From assembly GCA_035270785.1 (NCBI GenBank), contig DATESN010000114.1:1-50102 (forward strand): 50,102 bases of DNA, written 5' to 3'. The stretch is from DATESN01 sp035270785 (GTDB taxonomy: Bacteria; Bacillota; Clostridia; Lachnospirales; Lachnospiraceae). Shown piece by piece: positions 7,743-15,995 of the stretch. Positions within the stretch are counted from its first letter, which is position 1. The number at the start of each line of letters is the position of its first letter. Under the pieces are notes generated by a model. That model was not told where the DNA came from, made no database searches, and saw only the letters and a program-made list of their open reading frames with translations. The position numbers and the translations under genes are program-made.

Positions 7743-8917
7743 TACTTACCTTGTTCCTTTCGAAGTCTTTTAATAAAATCTTCCAATCTTCCTATGGCAA
7801 GTTTTAAGTTTTCCAAGGAGTAAGCATAAGAAATCCTTAAAAACCCTTCTCCGCACTCCCCAAAAGCTGTTCCTGGAACAACGGCTACCTTTTCTTCTTT
7901 TAAAAACCTTGTTGCAAATTCATCACTTGTCATTCCAAACTCCTTAATACATGGAAATACATAAAATGCTCCAAAGGGTTCGAAACATTCTAGACCAATT
8001 TCTTTAAATGTATGTATTAAGTATCTTCTTCTTTGATTATAGGCATCACGCATCATTGCCACATCATCATCGCCTTTTTTTAAAGCTTCGATTGCTGCAT
8101 ATTGGCTTGTTGTAGGTGCACACATAATTGCAAATTGATGAATCTTTATCATTTGTTCCAATATTTCTTTGGGTCCACAAGCATATCCAAGTCTCCAGCC
8201 TGTCATGGCATATGCCTTTGAAAATCCATTAATAACAATTGTTCTTTCTTTCATACCTGGAAGGGATGCGATCGATACATGATTACCATTATAAGAGAGT
8301 TCCGAGTATATTTCGTCTGACATTACAAAAATGTCCTTTTCAATACAGACTTTTGCAATTTCTTCTAGCTCCTTTTTATCCATAATAGCCCCCGTAGGAT
8401 TATTTGGAAAAGGCAGGATTAGAAGTTTTGTTTTTTCTGTAATTGCTTCTAGTAATTCTTCTTTCGTTAATTTAAATTGATTCTCATGCTTTAGATTAAT
8501 GATAACTGGCTTTGCCCCAGCTAAAATTGCACATGGTTCATAGGATACATAACTTGGTTGTGGAATTAACACTTCTTCACCCGGATTAATCATTGCTCGA
8601 AGTCCTATGTCTATAGCTTCTGATCCACCCACAGTAACAATTACTTCTGTATTATAATCATATTTTAATTCATATTTACGATCCAGATAATGGCAGATTT
8701 CCTTTTTCAATTCTTTAAGGCCTGCATTGGAAGTATAAAAGGTTCTTCCTTTTTCCAAGGAATAGATACCTTCATCTCTTATAAACCAAGGCGTATCAAA
8801 ATCAGGTTCTCCAACACCAAGCGAAATAGCATCTTTCATCTCACTAACGATGTCGAAAAACTTCCGAATACCTGATGGTTTTAAGCTTACGACTTGGTCT
8901 GCTAGTGGATTTCTCAT
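7742..8917 (-). CDS. PLP-dependent class I/II aminotransferase
   Basis: The 391-residue fold-type I aminotransferase has GVGEPDFDTP near the N-terminus, PNNPTGA, the YSELSYN segment, the PLP-lysine motif NGFSKAYAMTGWRLGY and a C-terminal FLRISYA. It belongs to the aspartate/aromatic aminotransferase group (AraT/PatA-like). The exact amino acid cannot be decided by eye. It overlaps the upstream Lrp/AsnC gene by ATGA and the downstream trmL start. A coupled Lrp-type regulator suggests control by an amino acid, perhaps the substrate. Confidence 0.9.
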   Translation of the reverse strand: MRNPLADQVVSLKPSGIRKFFDIVSEMKDAISLGVGEPDFDTPWFIRDEGIYSLEKGRTFYTSNAGLKELKKEICHYLDRKYELKYDYNTEVIVTVGGSEAIDIGLRAMINPGEEVLIPQPSYVSYEPCAILAGAKPVIINLKHENQFKLTKEELLEAITEKTKLLILPFPNNPTGAIMDKKELEEIAKVCIEKDIFVMSDEIYSELSYNGNHVSIASLPGMKERTIVINGFSKAYAMTGWRLGYACGPKEILEQMIKIHQFAIMCAPTTSQYAAIEALKKGDDDVAMMRDAYNQRRRYLIHTFKEIGLECFEPFGAFYVFPCIKEFGMTSDEFATRFLKEEKVAVVPGTAFGECGEGFLRISYAYSLENLKLAIGRLEDFIKRLRKEQGK

Positions 8918-9396
8918 GGCGTTATAATCTCCCTTTCGTCTGTATATGTTTGTGCTAATATAGTTCCATGGTCTTTGTATTTCTTTAGGATAAAGTGAGT
9001 TGCTGTACTTAGTATCGATTCCTGCGTGGATAGCTTATCACTTACAAAATTTGAAATTTCCTTTAAAGATTTACCCTCCAAGGTAACTAATAAATCGAAA
9101 CCACCAGAAATCAGATATACTGAATTTACTTCTGGATATTTATATATTCTTTCTGCAATGTTATCAAATCCTTGTCCCCTTTGAGGTGTTACTCTAACTT
9201 CGATTAACGCACTTACTTTCTCAATAGAAGTCTTTTCCCAGTCAATGAGAGTATGATACCCACATATTACTCCTTCTTTCTCCATTGCTGCCATTTCATT
9301 GGCAAGTTCTATTTCTTCCATATCTAACAATATAGAAAGTTCTTTTAAATCAATACGGCAATTTCTTTCAATCATTGATAATATTTGTTCTCTCAT
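8914..9396 (-). CDS. Lrp/AsnC-family transcriptional regulator
   Basis: The 160 residues contain an N-terminal helix-turn-helix (RIDLKELSILLDMEEIELANEMAAME) and a C-terminal RAM/AsnC ligand-binding domain (VYLISGGFDLLVTLEG). The typical Lrp GYHTLIDWEK linker is present. It is the first of three overlapping genes with the aminotransferase and trmL, so it probably regulates that aminotransferase or its own operon in response to an amino acid. It lies 17 bases downstream of the AIR-synthase-like gene and may be co-transcribed with it. Confidence 0.92.
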   Translation of the reverse strand: MREQILSMIERNCRIDLKELSILLDMEEIELANEMAAMEKEGVICGYHTLIDWEKTSIEKVSALIEVRVTPQRGQGFDNIAERIYKYPEVNSVYLISGGFDLLVTLEGKSLKEISNFVSDKLSTQESILSTATHFILKKYKDHGTILAQTYTDEREIITP

Positions 9397-9413
9397 TCTT
9401 TCTCCTCTATTCT

Positions 9414-10400
9414 CTATTCATAAATTTTATGTAATTCATCTGCTTTGGGAGGTATTAAAAATCTTCGTTCTTCATGATTCATTACAATTCTATCGTTACC
9501 GTCCATAATCTTTCCTATAACAGCTGCATTTATATGTTCTTCTTGCAAAGCATTCACCAAATCATGACCTTTTTCTGTAACCATTAACATACTTCCTCCT
9601 GAGCTTAGTGAATATGGATTTAGTTCAAAAAATTCACACACTTCAATGGTTTCTTGTTTTACTGGTATCTTCTTTAGATCAATTTGAAGTCCAACATCCG
9701 CACTTTCAGCTATTTCCCATAGAGCTGCAAAAATGCCACCACTAGAAATATCATGCATAGCACATACGCCGGACCTGATGGCGGTAGCGGCCTCTTTCAC
9801 TACAGAAAGATATTTATCAAAACCCTTCGCCTCCTCTATAAGGCCAATTGAAAACCTAGTGGTTAAAACTTCTTCCTTTTCTTTGGCAATAATCGAAGTT
9901 CCCTCTAATCCAATCCACTTTGTTAATACAACGTCCTGACCAGCTTTTATGTTTTGTGGAGAAAATGTACTATCTTTATTTATTTTTCCAACTCCTGTAA
10001 TTGTAACGATTGGCTGATTTACCGCAGTCGTAACTTCTGTGTGACCGCCCATTACTTGTATTTGTAAAGAATTACAGGTTTCCACAACCTGTTCCATGAT
10101 CCCTTGTAATTTTGATTCGGAATTTCTTGTTGGTAACAGTATCGATACCATAACTCCAATGGGTTTTGCTCCAGCAGCGGCGATATTATTAGTGGCAGTA
10201 TATACCCCTATTTTTCCTAAATCTTTCGTTGTCTTTACAACTGGATTCGTGGATATTACAAATGCTTCTTTATCTGAAAGGGCTAAAACGGCGCAGTCCA
10301 CCCCTATGTCTGCGCCAATTAAAACTTCTTCTGATATAATGTTAATTTTTTTAAGAATAGATCGCTTCAGTACACTCTCTGATACTTTTCCTACTTTCAT
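9414..10400 (-). CDS. AIR-synthase/HypE-like ATP-binding protein of unknown substrate
   Basis: The 328 residues show the PurM/HypE/ThiL/SelD superfamily fold. An N-terminal AIRS domain carries GADIGVDCAVL, TNNIAAAGAKPIGV and a VMGGHTEVT segment; a C-terminal AIRS_C domain carries HDISSGGIFAALWEIA and SSGGSMLM. HypE itself ends in a conserved Cys that carries the thiocarboxamide. This protein ends in KIYE with no such Cys, and no other hyp gene is near, so I do not call it hypE. The ATP-dependent step it catalyses is unknown. It precedes the Lrp gene. Confidence 0.8.
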   Translation of the reverse strand: MKVGKVSESVLKRSILKKINIISEEVLIGADIGVDCAVLALSDKEAFVISTNPVVKTTKDLGKIGVYTATNNIAAAGAKPIGVMVSILLPTRNSESKLQGIMEQVVETCNSLQIQVMGGHTEVTTAVNQPIVTITGVGKINKDSTFSPQNIKAGQDVVLTKWIGLEGTSIIAKEKEEVLTTRFSIGLIEEAKGFDKYLSVVKEAATAIRSGVCAMHDISSGGIFAALWEIAESADVGLQIDLKKIPVKQETIEVCEFFELNPYSLSSGGSMLMVTEKGHDLVNALQEEHINAAVIGKIMDGNDRIVMNHEERRFLIPPKADELHKIYE

Positions 10401-10432
10401 ATTGTCACCTGCTAGGAATCTTTTCTATTATT

Positions 10433-11962
10433 TTACCACGCTTGAGCTGGTTCATTTACGATTGGCTTTTGTAATTCTGGTTCTACCTCTGTGCTAGCTG
10501 GTGGTGCCTGACCATGGATGCCGGTAGCGAGTTGATTAATAATCCCATGTGTATAATCAATATTACCCGTTGCCATGGCTGCATTTAATGCTTCTTTTAC
10601 TGCCGGATCAGCGGTTGCTGTTCCCACTGTTGCAGAACGGGGTGCCATTTTATACTTACTATTGCTTGCCTCTGTACGACTAACTTCAACGCCATCTACT
10701 TTTACTATCTTCCATAGCTTTGCTGTGTAACCTGTATGTGCTGATTGAATATCTATATATCCAACAGGCTTAGAAGAATCCACATAAATGATTTCTCCTT
10801 CCGGAGGAGTCACACTTAAGGTCTCACTTTCATAACTTACTGTTCGGTTCTTCGGTCTATTTTCAACACCGTATATGGTAAATGTGATTTTCTTTTCTTT
10901 GGTTGTATAACCTTCCACATAAATAGGATATTCTGTATTATTAATGAATTTAAAGTCTAATCCTGAATCTTCTGATATCGTTGCATCTGCGGAAAGTTTA
11001 ACATAGGAAACAATCATTGCATGATTATATCTTACAGTAACTTCTAATTCCGATAAAAGGACCGCATTATAAAGTGTAGAGGAAACCTGACAAATACCAC
11101 CACCAACACTTTCAACAACTCTTCCACCTGCGTAAGAAGAAGCCTCGTAATAGCCATTTTCAGGTGTGAAAGGAACCATAAATGTAGCCGTAGAGAACTC
11201 TTCTCCAGGATACACCGTGTGCCCACTTACTTTTCCACATGCATTTACTACATTGGCAGTTCTTGCTGTGCTTGACGTAGAATAGCTTGTAGTATAAGTG
11301 CCTAGCACGTCTTTTACCCTAATTAATTCTTCTTCTTTTCCAATTGGCTCTTCTATATTAGTAGCTAACGCAATTGTTGCTTCCTGACGATTCCAACTTG
11401 TTTCAATAAAATGAAAGATTTCATTAACGGACGTCTTGGTATTTATTGTCACACCTACTGCTCCTGGTTCTACAACAAATTCCCCATTTATCCTGCTGAG
11501 TGTTGCGTTTTTAACCTTAACGTTAAATTCACCGCACTTTTCTGTTATCAATTTTCGTATTGCTTTTTTATCGGCTGAAAATTCTATCTTAAAAAAAACA
11601 TTTTCTTTCTCTAAGTCTTTCAGTTCCTTATATCTTTCCACAATATTTCCCGAAGTACCAAAATCCGTTATTTGTTCTAATACTTCTGTATTCGCCCAGT
11701 AAATCCCAAGATCCTTTGCTGTAACTGTAATGTTTTTATCATCTCCTGCTGAAAGTGTTATGGAGGTTTCTTCCAAAGAACTTACATAGCTTTCCACAGT
11801 AAGTTTAGCCTCTGTATATGTCATTCCTGACAATTCAATGTCATCAATAAAAATTCCTCTTGGAATCCTATCATTGTCCGTTTTTGCCTGTGCTGTTAGG
11901 TTACAAAAAACAAAACATAAAAGGCACGTTAATACCATCCACATTTTTTTATATATTTTCAT
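10433..11962 (-). CDS. Secreted VanW-family protein with PG-binding and G5-like domains
   Basis: The 509-residue protein starts with a cleavable-looking signal peptide (about 1-27, ending AQA). It then has repeated YoaR/PG_binding_4-type segments (about 30-205), a VanW domain (about 225-365; YPGEEFSTATF, YAGGRVVESVGGGICQVSSTLYNAV) and a G5-like beta domain. The C-terminal tail is low complexity. It is expected at the cell envelope. VanW proteins accompany vancomycin-resistance clusters, but here there is no van gene and a general cell-wall role is more likely. Its ATG follows a GGATGGGTGT ribosome binding site supplied by a palindromic repeat (see 11967-12002). Confidence 0.88.
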   Translation of the reverse strand: MKIYKKMWMVLTCLLCFVFCNLTAQAKTDNDRIPRGIFIDDIELSGMTYTEAKLTVESYVSSLEETSITLSAGDDKNITVTAKDLGIYWANTEVLEQITDFGTSGNIVERYKELKDLEKENVFFKIEFSADKKAIRKLITEKCGEFNVKVKNATLSRINGEFVVEPGAVGVTINTKTSVNEIFHFIETSWNRQEATIALATNIEEPIGKEEELIRVKDVLGTYTTSYSTSSTARTANVVNACGKVSGHTVYPGEEFSTATFMVPFTPENGYYEASSYAGGRVVESVGGGICQVSSTLYNAVLLSELEVTVRYNHAMIVSYVKLSADATISEDSGLDFKFINNTEYPIYVEGYTTKEKKITFTIYGVENRPKNRTVSYESETLSVTPPEGEIIYVDSSKPVGYIDIQSAHTGYTAKLWKIVKVDGVEVSRTEASNSKYKMAPRSATVGTATADPAVKEALNAAMATGNIDYTHGIINQLATGIHGQAPPASTEVEPELQKPIVNEPAQAW

Positions 11963-11966
11963 AAAT

Positions 11967-12002
11967 TACACCCATCCTCATGCTTTCGCATGCACTCAAA
12001 TC
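11967..12002 (-). repeat. Dispersed palindromic element, copy A (5' leader of the VanW gene)
   Basis: Read on the minus strand, TTTGAGTGCATGCGAAAG is followed by CATGAGGATGGGTGTA. It contains the hairpin CATGC-GAAA-GCATG and ends in a GGGTGT purine-rich segment that acts as the VanW ribosome binding site. Two close copies lie at 35638-35674 and 35725-35757. Confidence 0.7.
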
Positions 12003-12030
12003 TATAGTTTAACTTTTTAAACTCTTGCAA

Positions 12031-12059
12031 TTGACAATATGGTCATCTTTATGTTTATA
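12031..12059 (+). promoter_or_regulatory. Candidate promoter for the hypothetical membrane protein gene
   Basis: A perfect TTGACA (12031-12036) lies 17 bases upstream of TTTATA (12054-12059). Transcription would start near 12066, almost on the first ATG, which supports the downstream start at 12209. Confidence 0.45.
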
Positions 12060-12067
12060 ATGACTAA

Positions 12068-12823
12068 ATGAATACAGATACAATCATTGGTACTACCATT
12101 GCCAATACTAAAATAACAATAATAACGCTAGAAATGATTCTTTTTGTTTTATTATTATGTATATTTAACATGATTATTTCACCTCGTTCTACTGAAAGGA
12201 TATTATATATGAACTTCCCATTTTTTGCAAGTTTTATAATATTAATATTACTGGTTGCCTATGAAATAAAAAAACATAATCGGGGATATGAAAAAGAAAA
12301 TAAAGTTTTTTGGGATAGAGAAATGCAAGCAAATAATATACGTAAAAAATCACTTGATCATTTGGAATATATCAATATTCCTTTTTCAGCTCTTCCCTTT
12401 ACTACTATGAGCGATGACGACACCGTTTCCGAATATCAACGACTCATCAAATCATTTGAACATAAAAAGGCTGTGAATTTAACAGGGTTTACAAATACCG
12501 ATCTTAAGTTTCAATATGGTGCTCCAAATATTACTATACTTACAAAGTATGATCAAAATTATACCATATTAGTCAGAACTTTATATCAGTGGGGTGAAAC
12601 TTTATATAAAAATAACTTCATAGATGAGTCACAGGTGGTTTTGGAATTTGCAATTTCCACAAAATCAGATATCAGTGGAACCTATAAGCTCTTAGCCGAA
12701 ATATATATTAATAAAAGAACTCCAGAAAAAATTCAAAATCTAATTGTTACTGCAAATGAATTAAATTCAATCATGAAGAGTTCCATTTTATCTTATTTAA
12801 AAGAATTTGATTCTGTTCTCTAA
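12068..12823 (+). CDS. Hypothetical membrane-anchored protein
   Basis: I do not recognise a named family. The 251-residue ORF has two hydrophobic segments (about 22-38 and 48-66), then a soluble part with FWDREMQANNIRKKSLDHLEYI, an NLTGFTNTDLKFQYGAPN segment and a C-terminal helical region that looks TPR-like (YQWGETLYKNN, VVLEFAIS, KLLAEIYINK). The first ATG has no ribosome binding site. An ATG at 12209 follows AAAGGA and would leave one membrane helix and 204 residues. It stands alone between a divergent VanW gene and a convergent exonuclease gene, and its function is unknown. Confidence 0.75.
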   Translation: MNTDTIIGTTIANTKITIITLEMILFVLLLCIFNMIISPRSTERILYMNFPFFASFIILILLVAYEIKKHNRGYEKENKVFWDREMQANNIRKKSLDHLEYINIPFSALPFTTMSDDDTVSEYQRLIKSFEHKKAVNLTGFTNTDLKFQYGAPNITILTKYDQNYTILVRTLYQWGETLYKNNFIDESQVVLEFAISTKSDISGTYKLLAEIYINKRTPEKIQNLIVTANELNSIMKSSILSYLKEFDSVL

Positions 12824-12840
12824 AGTGGAGTTTTAATAAG

Positions 12841-13554
12841 TTACTTGCCAAATCGAAATAATATTTGATCTGTGTACCTGCTGGCCTCATTTTTGGTTAG
12901 TTTGTTAATATCCAGCTCTAGTACCATTTTATGCTTCTCTATTAATCTAACTAAGCGTTCTTTCTGTGGTATTGTAATAGGACCCTCTTTTTTCACTTTA
13001 TATACTAAGACGAAAGGTTCAAATCCTTCTTGAATATTTCCTGTTTCATCTACTAAAAAATCCTCTTTTAATTTTAAAAATAGCTCGTGTGTTGCTGTAG
13101 CATCAGCAAGTGCCCTATGAGCATGATGGTGAATCTTATAATAGGAACAAAGATCACATAATTTTCTGCTTTCTAATTCCTTCAAATATCTTCTTGAAAT
13201 CAGGAGTGTATCCATTGCTTTTTTTTCAAATGTATATCCCCGATTAACCGCCAATCTTTTTATAAACGCATAGTCAAATCTAATGCAATGGCCAAGCAGC
13301 ATATCTTCACCTATAAAAGAAAGTAATTCTTTGATTGCTACTTCGGGCTCTTTTGCCATCTTCAAATCATCATTGGTTATTCCTGTTATTTGTGTGATCT
13401 TTTCATCTAGCCTTCTACTGGGATTGACGAACGTCTCAAAGGTGTCAATAATGATTCCATTTCTCACCTTCACTGCTCCTATTTCAATAATCTTATCTTT
13501 TTTGGGATCTAGTCCCGTAGTCTCTAAGTCTATGGATACATAATCATTTATCAT
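12841..13554 (-). CDS. DnaQ/PolC-like 3'-5' exonuclease
   Basis: The 237 residues begin with a DEDDh exonuclease domain: Exo I (SIDLETTGLDP), Exo II (GHCIRFDYAFIKR) and Exo III with catalytic His (HHAHRALADATATHELF). A C-terminal part of about 60 residues resembles the extension in clostridial epsilon-like exonucleases. It probably trims 3' ends in DNA repair or replication. Its ATG overlaps the end of nth by 11 bases, so the two repair genes are translationally coupled. Confidence 0.88.
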   Translation of the reverse strand: MINDYVSIDLETTGLDPKKDKIIEIGAVKVRNGIIIDTFETFVNPSRRLDEKITQITGITNDDLKMAKEPEVAIKELLSFIGEDMLLGHCIRFDYAFIKRLAVNRGYTFEKKAMDTLLISRRYLKELESRKLCDLCSYYKIHHHAHRALADATATHELFLKLKEDFLVDETGNIQEGFEPFVLVYKVKKEGPITIPQKERLVRLIEKHKMVLELDINKLTKNEASRYTDQILFRFGK

Positions 13555-14194
13555 GCTTTTTCTTTTCCCTTGCTATATAATCTGGACAAAGTTCACATAA
13601 AAAGCATTTGTAGCAAAGAGGTGTAGGTGCTTTACAAATTTCCCGTCCTAAAGAGATAATCTGAATATTGTAAAGAATCCAATGATCCTTGGGTAATTTC
13701 CTCATTAATTCAAACTCTATTTTCACTGGATCGATTTCTTTTGTCAGTCCTAACTTTTTGGAGATTCGTTTCACGTGGGTATCTACTACAATACTTGGTT
13801 CATGATAAATATTTCCTCGTATAACATTGGCAGTTTTTCGACCAACTCCTGCTAGAGATGTTAGTTCCTCAATAGTCCTTGGTACCTCACCCTGATAATT
13901 TTCTACTAAACTTTTACAACAAGAGATAATATTCTTTGCTTTATTATGATAGAAGCCAGTAGAATGGATATCTTTTTCTAATTCCTTAATGTCTGCATGA
14001 GCGAAATCCTCTATGGACGTATATTTGCGAAATAAATCAGCCGTCACAATATTAACCCTGGCATCGGTGCACTGTGCGCTTAGCATGGTTGCAATCAACA
14101 GCTGCCATGGAGTTTCATGATTTAAATAACATTGATAGGTTGTACCATAATATTCATCAAGTAACTCTAAAATTGCCTTTGTACGCTTTGTCAT
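13544..14194 (-). CDS. nth: Endonuclease III
   Basis: This 216-residue DNA glycosylase/AP lyase has the helix-hairpin-helix LAGVGRKTANVI with catalytic Lys, the catalytic Asp in VVDTHVKR, and the C-terminal 4Fe-4S cluster cysteines (CKAPTPLCYKCFLCELC: C-x6-C-x2-C-x5-C type). It removes oxidised pyrimidines in base-excision repair. Length and motifs are standard. It overlaps the exonuclease gene downstream and lies 22 bases after the radical SAM gene, so all are probably one transcript. Confidence 0.95.
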   Translation of the reverse strand: MTKRTKAILELLDEYYGTTYQCYLNHETPWQLLIATMLSAQCTDARVNIVTADLFRKYTSIEDFAHADIKELEKDIHSTGFYHNKAKNIISCCKSLVENYQGEVPRTIEELTSLAGVGRKTANVIRGNIYHEPSIVVDTHVKRISKKLGLTKEIDPVKIEFELMRKLPKDHWILYNIQIISLGREICKAPTPLCYKCFLCELCPDYIAREKKKHDK

Positions 14195-14216
14195 TTAAGC
14201 ATGCCTTTCTAATCCG

Positions 14217-15941
14217 CTATATTACATAAATCTTAGCCTGATAGGTTAATGGATTTCTGTCTTGATAATCAAATAAGACAAAGTAGGGTTCCTTTGATTT
14301 TATCAATATTTTTGAAACGTCATCCTCCCAAACCTGATAATGAAAAACCTCCATATGCGTCATCTTACTAATCTGTCTTCCGTTATATTCCTTGTATGTT
14401 GGGAGATACGCCCTATTCTCTTCTTCTTTTTGAAAGAATTGCCAAATGACATCCTTATGCTCCGCTAAATCCAGAGAAAATTCTGGTCTAGACTTCAAGT
14501 TCTCTCTTAAATACATATCAAATGTTAAGAGTTCCCTATATAAATCAATTTGTTCTTTATCATAGATGCTAGCAAATTCCAATAATACCATATAGCGATA
14601 TGCTCTGGAAGGACTATTTGTAAAGTATCCTCTATCTTCATAGTACTTTGCTAGTGCTTCAAATAATGCAAAAGGATTCCTAAAAGCTTTTTCTAACACG
14701 GGAAGTATATGAGTATATTGGTTAGAATTATAATATAATTCCACCATTTCCTCTATCCTTTTTAATTTTAATATATCTTCATAAGGAAGCCACTTTGAGT
14801 ATAATACTTCATAAGGAGGTTTGCACAGGTAACTTATCCCATACTCTAAAACCTTTTCCTGCATTCTTGAACCTTTTAATACTTTTAGAAATCCAAGTTG
14901 CAGCTGCTCTGGCTTCATCTTATATACATTATTAAAAGAATGAATAAAGGAATCATAATCCTCAAAAGGTAGCCCCGCTATTAAGTCCAAATGCACATGG
15001 ATATTATTTCCTTGTCTTATGCGATCTACCACTTGATACAATCGATCCAAATCCATCGTCCGATCAATTTCTGTTATGGTTTTCTTATTGGTAGACTGAA
15101 CCCCTATTTCTAACTGTACAAGACCAGGTCTTAGACTATTTAACAATACAAGTTCCTCTTCATTGATAATATCTGCGGATATTTCAAAATGAAAATTGGT
15201 AATTCCATTGTCATTTTCTTTCATAAATTTCCATATTCCCATGGCATGATCATGATTACAATTAAAGGTTCTATCTACAAATTTAACTTGGGTAACTTGA
15301 TTGTCTAGAAAAAACTGAAGTTCTTTTTTTACAATCGCTAAGTCCCTTAAACGAACCTTCTTTTCAATGGAAGATAAACAATAGCTACATCGAAAAGGAC
15401 ATCCCCTACTGGACTCGTAATATATTATTCTATTCTTAAATTCTTCCAAATTTTCATATAAGAAGGGCAATGTACTTAAATCCGTAAGTTCCCTATCAGG
15501 TGTTTTCCCTGATTGCAATTGCAATCCCGAAATACTTTCTAGGGATTGTTTCCTTTCCACATAATAATTCATCAGTTCTAAAAATGTAACTTCACCCTCT
15601 CCAATGATGATTCCCGTTAACATGGGATACTTTTCAAGAATTAAATCCGCATCAAAACTGACTTCTGGACCCCCAAGCCATATAGGAACCCTAGGTAACA
15701 CTTTATGGACTTCTACTATCAAATCTTGAATGATATTCCAATTCCAAATATAACAAGAAAACCCAATGACATCTGGCTTCTGTTTATAAATATCTGCCAA
15801 AATATCCTCTTGTCTGTGATTGATGGTATATTCTGCTATCTGAATATGTTCTTTGTATTTTTTTGCATATGCCCTCATGCTAAAAAGACCTGGATTAGAA
15901 TGAATATATTTTGCGTTCACTGCAGTTAATAAAAACTTCAT
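14217..15941 (-). CDS. B12-binding-domain radical SAM protein (DUF4080 type)
   Basis: The 574 residues start with a cobalamin-binding-like domain (about 1-140; VIGFSCYIWNW, WLGGPEVSFDADLIL). A radical SAM core follows with the cluster motif CPFRCSYC and the downstream VKFVDRTFNC segment, then a long C-terminal DUF4080 region. Members of this class are annotated as B12-dependent radical SAM enzymes, often methyltransferases, but the substrate is not known. It sits between galT and nth with short gaps. The B12 domain makes a link to the corrinoid-uptake unit at 5870-7213 possible but unproven. Confidence 0.88.
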   Translation of the reverse strand: MKFLLTAVNAKYIHSNPGLFSMRAYAKKYKEHIQIAEYTINHRQEDILADIYKQKPDVIGFSCYIWNWNIIQDLIVEVHKVLPRVPIWLGGPEVSFDADLILEKYPMLTGIIIGEGEVTFLELMNYYVERKQSLESISGLQLQSGKTPDRELTDLSTLPFLYENLEEFKNRIIYYESSRGCPFRCSYCLSSIEKKVRLRDLAIVKKELQFFLDNQVTQVKFVDRTFNCNHDHAMGIWKFMKENDNGITNFHFEISADIINEEELVLLNSLRPGLVQLEIGVQSTNKKTITEIDRTMDLDRLYQVVDRIRQGNNIHVHLDLIAGLPFEDYDSFIHSFNNVYKMKPEQLQLGFLKVLKGSRMQEKVLEYGISYLCKPPYEVLYSKWLPYEDILKLKRIEEMVELYYNSNQYTHILPVLEKAFRNPFALFEALAKYYEDRGYFTNSPSRAYRYMVLLEFASIYDKEQIDLYRELLTFDMYLRENLKSRPEFSLDLAEHKDVIWQFFQKEEENRAYLPTYKEYNGRQISKMTHMEVFHYQVWEDDVSKILIKSKEPYFVLFDYQDRNPLTYQAKIYVI

Positions 15942-15995
15942 ATAACAAGGTCCTCCTAACTTATCATTAGATAGATGATTTCTTTTTAAAAAACT

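Noticed and set aside
9414..10400. hypE of a hydrogenase maturation set
   Set aside because: The terminal Cys is missing and no hypA-F or hydrogenase gene is in the window.
10433..11962. Vancomycin-resistance cluster suggested by the VanW domain
   Set aside because: No vanHAX, vanR/S or D-Ala-D-Lac ligase genes are nearby; stand-alone VanW-domain proteins are common in Clostridia.
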